DNA of 15,611 bases. Source: Planctomycetota bacterium (GTDB lineage: Bacteria; Planctomycetota; Phycisphaerae; Sedimentisphaerales; Anaerohalosphaeraceae). The DNA is taken from positions 1 through 15,611 of the forward strand of contig QNBS01000012.1 of NCBI GenBank assembly GCA_003644175.1, read 5' to 3'. A program made the translations under genes and the position numbers. How positions within the stretch are numbered: position 1 is the stretch's first letter; each line of letters opens with the position of its first letter. Under the pieces are notes generated by a model that saw only the letters and a list, made by a program, of their open reading frames with translations, was not told the DNA's origin and did not search any database. Positions 6,916 through 13,899 of this stretch are shown piece after piece.

Positions 6916-7713
6916 CTAATCGTCGAAGGCATCAAAACGGTCCCGATTCGCGATCGGAATCCCAAGAATGCGAGTAACACCGTCCGTAGCATTTTCTGGC
7001 TTTCCTGACTCCGGCCCATACCATCCCACGCATCCTCTTCTCGGGAAATTTGCGGGATCGCCCAAATTCTTCCAGTCGTAAATATTTAACGCAAAAAAAC
7101 AGCCCCATGTGTTATCATCCATTCTTTCCCACGCACATTCATATTTGCACTTTCCGTTGTAACATACAATTTCATCAAGCCTTCCAGCTCTACGGTTCTT
7201 CTTGATTGTTTCGACGATAACCGGATGATGTATAGGTACAGGGTTAAATTCGAGTTTCCCCCTAACAACCCTGCCTTCGGGTAACGGTGGGCAAAATGCA
7301 TTCTTTGTGTCGTTTGGCAGGTATTCCCGGTACAACGCCGCATGAAAACCTTTGACCCATCTGGCGAGAACAATTTGCATGTTCATATCTCTTAAGACAA
7401 GTGTTGGTTGCGTACGATCAGGGATATTTTCCACCGTAACCTTAATACGCTGTTTACTTGGTTTGGGGTATTTTCCGTGCAAAACCGAAATCAACTGTCC
7501 TATCACTTCATCAGTTCTTGACTCCTTCTGGTTGCACACATCGTGTACCATTAGAATCAATGGGTTCTTTCTATCATCTTTCGAGAAGATAGCCTTTGGG
7601 GGCACATGATCTTTTGTTACTTTATCTGCATCCTTGAACGTGGTCCCACATAAATAACAAAATGGAAGCGTCCGAACGCCCCGGAACGCTTTTGCGCTTT
7701 TAATTTCTACCAT
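6916..7713 (-). CDS. HNH-type endonuclease-like protein
   Basis: A 265-residue protein. Its first 70 residues look like an HNH/beta-beta-alpha-metal domain: FCYLCG (Cys19, Cys22), KDHVPPKAIF (Asp35, His36), and HDVCNQKES (His57, Cys60, Asn61). The later part has a second cysteine cluster, CYNGKCKYECAW, and no fold I recognise. GAGGG lies nine bases before the ATG. The gene precedes the zinc-ribbon gene by 165 bases on the same strand and shares its AT-rich composition, so the three genes may be one acquired cassette. HNH domains occur in restriction, abortive infection and mobile elements; which applies here cannot be told from sequence alone. Confidence 0.72.
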   Translation of the reverse strand: MVEIKSAKAFRGVRTLPFCYLCGTTFKDADKVTKDHVPPKAIFSKDDRKNPLILMVHDVCNQKESRTDEVIGQLISVLHGKYPKPSKQRIKVTVENIPDRTQPTLVLRDMNMQIVLARWVKGFHAALYREYLPNDTKNAFCPPLPEGRVVRGKLEFNPVPIHHPVIVETIKKNRRAGRLDEIVCYNGKCKYECAWERMDDNTWGCFFALNIYDWKNLGDPANFPRRGCVGWYGPESGKPENATDGVTRILGIPIANRDRFDAFDD

Positions 7714-7894
7714 CAGTCAAACCCTCATGAATAATTAAAGGGACAATTCGGGTAATTGACAGTGCCATGAACCTTTTTCGCATCTTTCCCCAACAAAACC
7801 AACAACCCACTATCCCAAAACCATCTCTCCCCATCTTCGATGGTTCAAAAAAACTCCCCAAAATAGTAAATCGTCATTCGTAAATACGCTTGCG

Positions 7895-7910
7895 TCCCGG
7901 CGCGCCGGGA
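7895..7910. repeat. Perfect 16-base palindrome
   Basis: TCCCGGCGCGCCGGGA reads the same on both strands. The surrounding bases (about 7870-7915) look like a dispersed repeat seen in other genomes, by memory only. Confidence 0.7.
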
Positions 7911-7953
7911 TTCAATTAAACCCCCGCCGGGCCCCCTGTCAAGCAAAAACCAC

Positions 7954-7994
7954 ATCGCCAAAGAGCCTGCCCTGAGCGTAGCCGAACGGGCGAT
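7954..7994. repeat. Imperfect hairpin repeat
   Basis: ATCGCC (7954-7959) pairs with GGCGAT (7989-7994), and inside it GCCC (7969-7972) pairs with GGGC (7988-7991) as an alternative fold. The core CCTGAGCGTAGCCGAACGGG resembles a widely dispersed intergenic repeat; not searched. Confidence 0.5.
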
Positions 7995-8001
7995 ACCACA
8001 G

Positions 8002-8029
8002 TTTTGCACTTTGCGATTTGACTTTTGAC
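8002..8029. repeat. Four degenerate heptads
   Basis: Units TTTTGCA, CTTTGCG, ATTTGAC, TTTTGAC share an NTTTGMN form with a strict period of 7. Confidence 0.7.
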
Positions 8030-8063
8030 CTGAATCCTCCCCCCCCACCTCCTAAAACTTCGT

Positions 8064-8098
8064 GTCCTTCCCTCCTGACTCCTGCCGCCTGCCGCCTT
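8064..8098. repeat. Five degenerate heptads after the DUF2442 stop
   Basis: Read on the minus strand: AAGGCGG, CAGGCGG, CAGGAGT, CAGGAGG, GAAGGAC. The tract starts two bases after the stop codon of the DUF2442 gene. Confidence 0.65.
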
Positions 8099-8100
8099 AA

Positions 8101-8358
8101 TCAACCGCTCGAAGCCCTGTCGCCCACTCCCAAAAGCAGCGACTTGACACAAATATCCTCGTCAAGTTCCTCCCAGTGCAAGCCCGTGCCGCCCCCGCTG
8201 ATGATGTATTTGGCTCGTTGCTTTTCCGTAGCATTCAACAACCGCGGAAAATACGCCAGCGGCACTCCCAAGGTCCGCCCGTCGGCAAAGTCAACCCACA
8301 TGCTGTCCGCATCAAATCGAACATTCTTCGCAACAGGATCACTGATTAAAGTACCCAT
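8101..8358 (-). CDS. DUF2442 domain protein
   Basis: An 85-residue protein matching DUF2442: VRFDADSMWVDFADGRTLGVPLAYFPRL is the conserved front half (residues 13-40), followed by a TGLHWEELDEDICVKSLLLG ending. DUF2442 genes are often paired with DUF4160 genes, and the pair is regarded as a possible toxin-antitoxin or accessory module; no activity is established here. The ATG lies inside the 3' end of the DUF4160 gene (20-base overlap) with AGGAG upstream, so translation is probably coupled. Confidence 0.85.
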   Translation of the reverse strand: MGTLISDPVAKNVRFDADSMWVDFADGRTLGVPLAYFPRLLNATEKQRAKYIISGGGTGLHWEELDEDICVKSLLLGVGDRASSG

Positions 8359-8587
8359 TCCACGCGCTCCTGATTAATTCTATATTATCTTCAACAACCT
8401 TGCTCAGCATATGCAACTCCGACGACGTCATCCCGTATGAACCCGCCACCGACACATGCGGCTCCATCCAGAACTTGGCCACCTTCTCCGCCTTTCGCAC
8501 ATGCACATGCAGCCTGACGCCGACCACGATCGACGCAGCCGGTCGAAGCCAGAGGGTTATTGGGACAGGCTCTAAGTTACTACTCAT
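8339..8587 (-). CDS. DUF4160 domain protein, N-terminus probably lost
   Basis: The last 55 or so residues fit DUF4160: LHVHVRKAEKVAKFWMEP followed by an ELHMLSKVVEDNIELIRSAWNGYF ending. The usual N-terminal strand region ending in PPHxHV is missing; residues 1-25 (MSSNLEPVPITLWLRPAASIVVG) do not resemble it in this or the other two frames. The only ATG overlaps the trigger-factor stop by eight bases (ATGAGTAG), so the first codons are borrowed from trailing tig sequence. This looks like a 5'-truncated gene joined behind tig, still open and still overlapping its DUF2442 partner. It could be a pseudogene or a functional chimera. Confidence 0.6.
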   Translation of the reverse strand: MSSNLEPVPITLWLRPAASIVVGVRLHVHVRKAEKVAKFWMEPHVSVAGSYGMTSSELHMLSKVVEDNIELIRSAWNGYFNQ

Positions 8588-10136
8588 CGGCTTTCTTTGT
8601 TCTCTTGGCGGAGGCGGTTTTGCGTGCGGTCTTTTCCTTGTCTTTGCCCGCCTTGTCTTCTTTTTTCTTCGCCGGCTTTTTTGTCGTTTTCTTCTTTGCT
8701 TTCTTAGGCTTGCCCGCCTTTTTCTTTACGGGCTTGGCTTCTTTAATATTTGCGGTCTCGAGTATCTTCTCGATGCACTTCTGCTCGCGCACCTGCATGA
8801 TAAATTGCGCCAATGACCCGTCCTTTGCCAGCTCCTCACGGACTTTCGCCGGTCTGCGATTCCGCATCGCAGCGACCTGGGCGATGTGGCCGTTGATTTC
8901 CTCTTCGGTCGTGGTTATCTCCAGCACCTCAGCTATCTTATCCATCAGGAAGAATAGTTTCAATTGCTCGACGGCCTGCTCGTCGCTGCCGGCGCGAATC
9001 TGCTGCATCTGCTGATCGACCTGTTCGCGAGGCAGTCCCTGCATAAGCATATTGCTGTACTGCCTCTGCAGGATCCGTGTGGACTGGTCGGCTACGATGG
9101 CTTCCGGCAGGTCGAACTTCGTGTTGTCGAGCAGGTAGCGGTGAATCTGTTCGGCCATTGAAGCACGCGCCTCGCGCTCCGCACGCGAGCGGCGATACTC
9201 CATCAGTCTTTCCCGCAGGTCGTCTTCGTTGTCCACGCCGAACCGATCGAGAAACTCTTCATTCATCTCGGCCGGATCGAGCCGCTTGATATCCTTGACC
9301 TCGATTGTGATATCCACCTTCTTGCCTCGATACTGCTCGTTGTGGAAAGTCTTGGGCGCCTCCACGGTGGTCTTTTTTTCATCACCAACCTTGGCGCCGA
9401 CAAGGAGGTCGCTGAGTCCTTCCACCGGCACCGGGCCGACAAAACCCGTTTCCCTGACGAGGACTTCGATATTGTCGAGTTTTTCGTGCTCTTCGACGCC
9501 TTCGATCTCCATCACGACATCGGCGACAATCTGATCTTCTTCTTCGACCTGTCCTTCTTCTTTGGGCGTCCAGATGCCCGCCTGGCGGCGCATGCCCATG
9601 ATTTCGGCGTCGATCTCCTCATCGGTCGGCTCGACGGCGGGCTTTTCGACCTTGACGCCTTCCAGTTTAGGCAGCTCAAACTCAGGGCGGACTTCCACCT
9701 CAAAATCAAACGTCATCGAACCGGTTTCCGGCAACTCCACCTTCTCGTGGTCGATATCGGGATCGCCCAACACGTCCAGTTTGTTGGACTCGATCGCCGC
9801 CTGGCCGGCGTCGGCAAGCAGTTTCATCTTAACCTGCAGGCCGATTTCAGTGCCGAAGCGTTTCTCGATCAATCGGATGGGCGCCCGCCCCTTGCGGAAA
9901 CCAGGTATCGCCGCTTCCTTGCGAAGGTCCTGATATTGCTCGTCAAGCAAGCCTTTTATCGTTTCCTCAGGAATCTCGATGGTGATTTTTTTCCTGCACG
10001 AGCCCGAATCCTCGATGGTTACAGTATTCTTATCGTGGACATTCTCCTCGGCTTCGGCGGCCTGGGGCTGATCCTGGTCAACAGCCTCGGTGCTCTCCTC
10101 TGCGGCGGCGTCGGTTTTTTCTTCGTTCTCTGCCAT
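8580..10136 (-). CDS. tig: Trigger factor with charged N- and C-terminal extensions
   Basis: Trigger factor is the ribosome-bound chaperone and prolyl isomerase that meets new chains at the exit tunnel. The ribosome-binding signature GFRKGRAP is at residues 79-86; the isomerase domain is at roughly 195-290 and the chaperone arms follow to about 465. At 518 residues it exceeds the usual 430-450. The first 40 residues are acidic (AENEEKTDAAAEESTEAVDQ onwards), pushing the signature some 35 residues later than usual, and the last 52 residues are a Lys/Ala/Pro-rich histone-H1-like tail. AGGAG lies eight bases before the ATG. A terminator and a tRNA-Gly gene lie upstream. No clpP or clpX is in view, unlike the common tig-clpPX order. 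Confidence 0.95.
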   Translation of the reverse strand: MAENEEKTDAAAEESTEAVDQDQPQAAEAEENVHDKNTVTIEDSGSCRKKITIEIPEETIKGLLDEQYQDLRKEAAIPGFRKGRAPIRLIEKRFGTEIGLQVKMKLLADAGQAAIESNKLDVLGDPDIDHEKVELPETGSMTFDFEVEVRPEFELPKLEGVKVEKPAVEPTDEEIDAEIMGMRRQAGIWTPKEEGQVEEEDQIVADVVMEIEGVEEHEKLDNIEVLVRETGFVGPVPVEGLSDLLVGAKVGDEKKTTVEAPKTFHNEQYRGKKVDITIEVKDIKRLDPAEMNEEFLDRFGVDNEDDLRERLMEYRRSRAEREARASMAEQIHRYLLDNTKFDLPEAIVADQSTRILQRQYSNMLMQGLPREQVDQQMQQIRAGSDEQAVEQLKLFFLMDKIAEVLEITTTEEEINGHIAQVAAMRNRRPAKVREELAKDGSLAQFIMQVREQKCIEKILETANIKEAKPVKKKAGKPKKAKKKTTKKPAKKKEDKAGKDKEKTARKTASAKRTKKADE

Positions 10137-10178
10137 GTCATCAACTCCTGACTTCGTTAAAGGGATATGGATACAAAC

Positions 10179-10212
10179 AAAAAAGGCCTTGGGAAACCGT
10201 TTTCCCTAAGCC
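10179..10212 (-). terminator. Intrinsic terminator upstream of tig
   Basis: On the minus strand, GGCTTAGGGAAA pairs with TTTCCCAAGGCC around an ACGG loop (one A-A mismatch, one G-T pair), and six T residues follow. It would end transcripts from tRNA-Gly, or act as an attenuator in a tig leader. It lies about 42 bases before the tig start. Confidence 0.8.
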
Positions 10213-10380
10213 CGTGATATTCAACAAATCAGCCCATTTGCGGGCTCCCAACACCTATGCAACCAGCGCCTGACTACCGATTTAGCCGGTACCTCACACA
10301 AGCTATATACGAGTAACATCCGGTTTCGGCCCTGCACGGTGCGGCCTGTCCCCACAGACCGCCCCGTACACCACGAATAA
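10213..10380 (-). other. Structured stretch between tRNA-Gly and the terminator
   Basis: No protein frame is credible. Several pairings are visible on the minus strand: a nine-pair stem with a GGGG loop (10341-10362, GCGGTCTGT with ACAGGCCGC), ACCG with CGGT around GCTAAAT, and AGCCC with GGGCT (10231-10246). With the terminator at its end it could be a small RNA or a long tRNA trailer. I cannot match it to a known RNA family. Confidence 0.4.
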
Positions 10381-10452
10381 AGCGGGCGATGAGATTTGAA
10401 CTCACGACATTCACGTTGGCAACGTGACGCTCTACCACTGAGCTACGCCCGC
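10381..10452 (-). tRNA. tRNA-Gly (GCC)
   Basis: A full cloverleaf of 72 bases: acceptor GCGGGCG paired with CGCCCGC, D arm with AGCTCAGTGGTAGAGC, anticodon stem TCACG/CGTGA around loop TTGCCAA (anticodon GCC), and T arm GTGAG-TTCAAAT-CTCAT. The discriminator base is T and CCA is not encoded. Confidence 0.97.
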
Positions 10453-10590
10453 ACAACTTCTCAAGAGTATACGTATATTGTCGAACCATGCAAGCCCTTT
10501 TTTAAGCGTAAAAACACTTTTTTCCCAAAGAAATCCCGCCCCATCCCCGGAAGGGCCTGATTCTTCGGGGTTTTGGCGGGTAGCGGCGGG

Positions 10591-10640
10591 CTGATCCGCC
10601 GCAGGCCCTCCTTCGGCGGGTAGACTCCCTTCGGGACACC
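10591..10640 (-). repeat. 50-base dispersed repeat, copy A
   Basis: Its reverse complement is identical over 50 bases to 14986-15035, starting GGTGTCCCGAAGGGAG. It contains small inverted repeats (TCCC-GAA-GGGA and CCGCCG...CGGCGG). It lies in the 10453-10745 gap, which otherwise holds only the promoter of the next gene. Confidence 0.93.
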
Positions 10641-10677
10641 TTCCCACCCTCCACCCTCACACAGAGCCATGTTTTTC

Positions 10678-10705
10678 TTGACATGGAGATTCGTCGGGTT
10701 ATAAT
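10678..10705 (+). promoter_or_regulatory. Near-consensus sigma-70 promoter for the prepilin-like gene
   Basis: TTGACA (10678-10683) and TATAAT (10700-10705) with a 16-base spacer. The predicted transcript starts near 10712, leaving a leader of about 34 bases with AAGGGA before the ATG. Both boxes match the consensus perfectly. Confidence 0.85.
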
Positions 10706-10745
10706 ACCGGTGTATGTAACGGGGGCTGAAAGGGACATGTGAATA

Positions 10746-11459
10746 ATGAACAGACGCGACGGTTTTACGCTGATTGAGCTTCTGGTGGTCATCGCCATCA
10801 TCGCCCTGTTGCTGGCTATCCTGCTGCCGGCGTTGAGAGCAGCCAGGAAACAGGCACAGGCAGTCATTTGCCGCAGCAATCTCCACCAGATAGGATTGGC
10901 GGCGAACCTCTACGCCTATGCCTATAACAATTACATTCCTCGCGGCGCCGGCAGCGGCGGCGTTCTGTGGTTTGTGCAGTTTCTGCCCTATGTCGGCCAC
11001 CCGAGCAACGACGGCGATTATCGAAATGTCAAGATCTTTCGCTGCCCGAGCTGGCCGCGAAGGGGCTTCGGTCTCAACAATGTTCCCAATTCAAAGCAGA
11101 CGATCCAGTATGTGGTCAACGACTGGACCTTTGACAGTCGGAGCGATATGGTGGGTAGCAGTGTCCACAGACCCACCCGCTTGACAGTCTTCAAGAGTCC
11201 GCCGACAACCATCTACATGGCCGACAACGAAGCGGGCGCATGGAGGCCCATTATCGAGGACCAGTACAGCCCGGATATCTCCCGATTAGACATATTCAGA
11301 CCGGGCCATCTTCCAACCTCCACCAGCCAGGACGTGTCAAGAGGCAGGAGAATCGCCCGCGACCGCCACAAGGAAGGCTGCAATGTGCTTTTCCTCGACT
11401 GGCATTCAGCATATATCAAGGCTGAAGATATGACAATAAACATGTGGCGCGACAAGTAA
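10746..11459 (+). CDS. Prepilin-type pseudopilin-like protein (planctomycete type II secretion family)
   Basis: A 237-residue secreted or envelope protein. The N-terminus [20 protein letters not shown] is a class III prepilin signal: cleavage is expected after Gly6, with Phe7 as mature residue 1 and the conserved Glu at mature position 5. A hydrophobic helix to about residue 35 is followed by basic residues. The rest is a globular domain ending in [21 protein letters not shown], the His-rich C-terminal pattern typical of the large planctomycete family of such proteins. No other secretion or pilus gene is nearby, so it is an orphan served by machinery elsewhere. It has its own strong promoter. 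Its stop is three bases from the stop of the convergent M28 gene. Confidence 0.88.
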   Translation: MNRRDGFTLIELLVVIAIIALLLAILLPALRAARKQAQAVICRSNLHQIGLAANLYAYAYNNYIPRGAGSGGVLWFVQFLPYVGHPSNDGDYRNVKIFRCPSWPRRGFGLNNVPNSKQTIQYVVNDWTFDSRSDMVGSSVHRPTRLTVFKSPPTTIYMADNEAGAWRPIIEDQYSPDISRLDIFRPGHLPTSTSQDVSRGRRIARDRHKEGCNVLFLDWHSAYIKAEDMTINMWRDK

Positions 11460-11462
11460 GGA

Positions 11463-13685
11463 CTATTTTATAGATGATGCCCGGAGGAAGATGTCTCTTC
11501 TCGAGAGGTTGCCTTTTTCGTCGGCGTTTTCTTCGATCCACTTTTTCCAGGCGGATTTATCTTTTTTGAATTCCTGCTGTGTGAAGTTATTGAGAGCGAT
11601 TTCGGCGACAAGTCCGATGGTTGCCGGATCGCCGGTTTTTACTTTGATCGCCGGTTCTTCCGAATCCTCAGTGTCTGTGTCAGTGTCTTTGTTTATGTAT
11701 AAAAAATTCTTTATGAAGGCTCTGTGTTGGCGGGCATGGATGTGGTCTGCGAACGGATACGATGTTTCGGCAGTGATCGGCCAGTATCTTGGGTTGACCG
11801 TATAATGCAGAGGGGTTTTGTCATCGACGATTTTTGCGAGAGCCAGGAGCATTTCTTTTGTCATTTTTTTTGTGATTGAAGTGATCGCGAGATGGCGCTG
11901 TATTGTCGGTGCGTTCGGGTCTTCGATGAGTTTGCAGAAATGTTCGGGGCCTTTTGCGAGAGTTGCTTCTGCGGCGAGCATCAGGTGCTCGCCGGCGGCC
12001 AGGTAGTCGAGCCATTGCTGTTGGTTTTCGCGGCCTTGCTTTTCGAGCCGCCATTTCAGCCATGTTTCGTAATCCGGGGGGAGGTCTTCGCCGGTGACGG
12101 TCTTGAGGACTCTTTGCCATGAATTGTGATATGACTCGGCGTATTCGGTGTCTTCTGCGTCCTTTCGCCATTGCAGGAGGCAATAGTCCGTTGCCTGTTC
12201 TTTTGTTCCCTCGAAGAACAGCGGGGTCCAGCGGGCGTTAAGGACGAAGTGTCCCGATTTGAAGATGAATCCTTTTGTTTTGCAGAATAATCCTATCTTC
12301 GGGACGAGGATGTCAAGCTCGTAGAGGCCCTGCTCGTTTTGGACGAATGAGATGTTTCGATGCGTAATGTCGCAGGCTCTGTATTTGAAATCCAGGTTCT
12401 GGAAAATGTTCGGTTTCTTTGTGAAGACGCTTTTTACCATGTCCCTGTATGAGTCGAGGAGGAATTTCGAGTGGTCGGCGTATATCGCATGGTGCTGTGC
12501 GGACTCGGCGGAGGTCCCTTCGAATATGCTGCTTGTTGCTTCGATTACGGGCGCCATTGCCGCGACGATTTTTGTGCCGAGGTAGTGTTGATCTCTTTGC
12601 AAGCGTTCTTTGTCCGTCAGTGCCCGGCTTGCTTCTTCTGCAAGGTCGATAAGTATCGCCGCCTGCGGGTCGTCCAGTCCGATCAGGCCTGCGTTGTTGC
12701 CCGTTACTTCGGCGATTCGGCTTAGAGTCCGCAATTGCGCCTCGTCCGGGCCGGGTTGTTCGAGGCGTGCGACTGTGGAATCGGCGAGAAAACCGACGGT
12801 GTGTGCTATCAGGTCGGCGGATTTCTTGATTGTTTCGTAGTCGAGTTTTTCCGGCGTGTCGGTCGTGGCGTGGTAGTCTTTGTTATAGCCGCAGCAAAAA
12901 AACAGCACCGGGATATCCAGGTGCTCAAATGCGAGGTGATCGCCCACAGGTCCGACCAGTTCTGTCGCCAGCGGCAGGATTTGCAGGTTGCCGCTTTGGG
13001 CTTTTTGCATAATTTCGGCGCGGAGTTTGGGGTAATTTTCAGTACCGACGACAAAGAGAGAGTTCTCTATGACGTCGAGAAAGTCTCTGCCCAACATATC
13101 GATATTGACGACGGCGGCGATTTTTTTGCCCTCAAAGGCCTCACAAAGAGAAAATGCGAATGCTCCAAAGGCCATGCGTTCTTCGGCGTCGAAAGAGGCA
13201 AAGCACACGGTGCGTTTGGGGCCCTTGTCGGCAAGGGTCATCTGTTCGGCAATTTCCAGAAGCGCCGCGACGCCCGAGGCGTTGTCGCAGGCGCCGGGGT
13301 GGACGCCTTTTCTTCCTTTGCCCACGTGGTCGTAATGGGCCGAGAGGATTACGATTTCATCGGCAAGGTCCGGGTCGGTTCCGGGCAGAATGGCGACCAT
13401 GTTGGTTCCGAATGCAAAGTCCTGTTCGTATGTTTGAACGCCCGGCCAGGGCAGGAGTCCGTAGTCTGCGAATCTTCCTGCGAGATACTCGCGGACGGCG
13501 CCCGATTCCCATGATCCGGCTTTTCGGCCTTTGAGGGCGGGTTGCGCCAGGAAATTGACATGGCCCATCAATTCCGCGGCCTCGACAGGCCTGCTCAGTT
13601 GTTCGAGGGGCAATGGCAATGAAACGCAGCCGGACAGCGACAGTGTCGCCAGAGTCAATAACAGCAGCGATGTTGTTTTTTGCAT
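11463..13685 (-). CDS. M28 family zinc aminopeptidase, lipoprotein
   Basis: A metallopeptidase exported as a lipoprotein. From the ATG at 13683-13685 the N-terminus MQKTTSLLLLTLATLSLSGC ends in a lipobox, with Cys20 the lipid-bearing residue. The M28 zinc site is complete (numbering from this start): SAHYDH His117, GACDNASG Asp134, ASFDAEER Glu168 and Glu169, NIDMLGR Asp196, and DYHATTD His272. An in-frame ATG at 13739 would add 18 residues ahead of the signal. Residues from about 310 to 740 form a long helical C-terminal region with no motif I recognise, containing a DTDTDTEDSEE acidic run. M28 enzymes usually take N-terminal residues from peptides; here it probably serves peptide scavenging in the periplasm. 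It diverges from the PEBP gene. Confidence 0.92.
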   Translation of the reverse strand: MQKTTSLLLLTLATLSLSGCVSLPLPLEQLSRPVEAAELMGHVNFLAQPALKGRKAGSWESGAVREYLAGRFADYGLLPWPGVQTYEQDFAFGTNMVAILPGTDPDLADEIVILSAHYDHVGKGRKGVHPGACDNASGVAALLEIAEQMTLADKGPKRTVCFASFDAEERMAFGAFAFSLCEAFEGKKIAAVVNIDMLGRDFLDVIENSLFVVGTENYPKLRAEIMQKAQSGNLQILPLATELVGPVGDHLAFEHLDIPVLFFCCGYNKDYHATTDTPEKLDYETIKKSADLIAHTVGFLADSTVARLEQPGPDEAQLRTLSRIAEVTGNNAGLIGLDDPQAAILIDLAEEASRALTDKERLQRDQHYLGTKIVAAMAPVIEATSSIFEGTSAESAQHHAIYADHSKFLLDSYRDMVKSVFTKKPNIFQNLDFKYRACDITHRNISFVQNEQGLYELDILVPKIGLFCKTKGFIFKSGHFVLNARWTPLFFEGTKEQATDYCLLQWRKDAEDTEYAESYHNSWQRVLKTVTGEDLPPDYETWLKWRLEKQGRENQQQWLDYLAAGEHLMLAAEATLAKGPEHFCKLIEDPNAPTIQRHLAITSITKKMTKEMLLALAKIVDDKTPLHYTVNPRYWPITAETSYPFADHIHARQHRAFIKNFLYINKDTDTDTEDSEEPAIKVKTGDPATIGLVAEIALNNFTQQEFKKDKSAWKKWIEENADEKGNLSRRDIFLRASSIK

Positions 13686-13744
13686 CGGTTTTTTCCGGTG
13701 GTATATCGGAGGGCGCCGGACGACCTTGAAATTGCTCATCTTAT

Positions 13745-13750
13745 ATTATA
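13745..13750 (-). promoter_or_regulatory. Probable -10 box of the M28 gene
   Basis: TATAAT on the minus strand, five bases before the ATG at 13739. Transcription would start at about that ATG, leaving no room for a ribosome site there, which favours the ATG at 13685 unless the message is leaderless. No good -35 box is seen. Confidence 0.5.
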
Positions 13751-13795
13751 CCCGTTTGTCGCGAGAAAATCCATCAAAGAAGTTTCATGTTTTGC

Positions 13796-13823
13796 TTGAC
13801 GGGCCGTATCGAGAAGTCATAAT
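13796..13823 (+). promoter_or_regulatory. Sigma-70-like promoter of the PEBP gene
   Basis: TTGACG and CATAAT with a 16-base spacer, the same spacing as the promoter at 10678. The predicted transcript starts near 13830, about 70 bases before the ATG. Confidence 0.6.
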
Positions 13824-13899
13824 TGCCCTACGCCGAATGTTTTTTGAGGTTCGATATGTTCGGGATGATTTCTGTGTTCCAACAAGTGGAGGCCAAACC

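Larger units (their letters stand above)
7714..8100. other. Gene-free gap with several repeats
   Basis: No coding frame here looks real. It holds, in order: a perfect 16-base palindrome (7895-7910), an imperfect long hairpin repeat (7954-7994), a heptad tract (8002-8029), a run of C residues near 8038-8046, and a second heptad tract (8064-8098) ending two bases before the DUF2442 stop. It also marks the edge of the AT-rich cassette. Confidence 0.7.

Noticed and set aside
9342..10151. 269-residue open frame on the plus strand opposite tig
   Set aside because: It is the antisense shadow of trigger factor, which has clear family motifs and a ribosome site; the shadow protein is low-complexity Phe/Leu/Asp-rich.
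10213..10380. 6S RNA, SRP RNA or tmRNA
   Set aside because: The characteristic conserved segments of SRP RNA and tmRNA are absent and I could not draw the single long bulged stem of 6S RNA.
10502..10879. Open frame containing SRREST and Arg-rich peptide, also seen at 14987-15286
   Set aside because: The shared peptide is only the translation of the 50-base dispersed repeat present at both places.
12735..13514. 259-residue open frame opposite the M28 gene
   Set aside because: It lies antisense to the zinc-site codons of a clear M28 peptidase, so it is a shadow.
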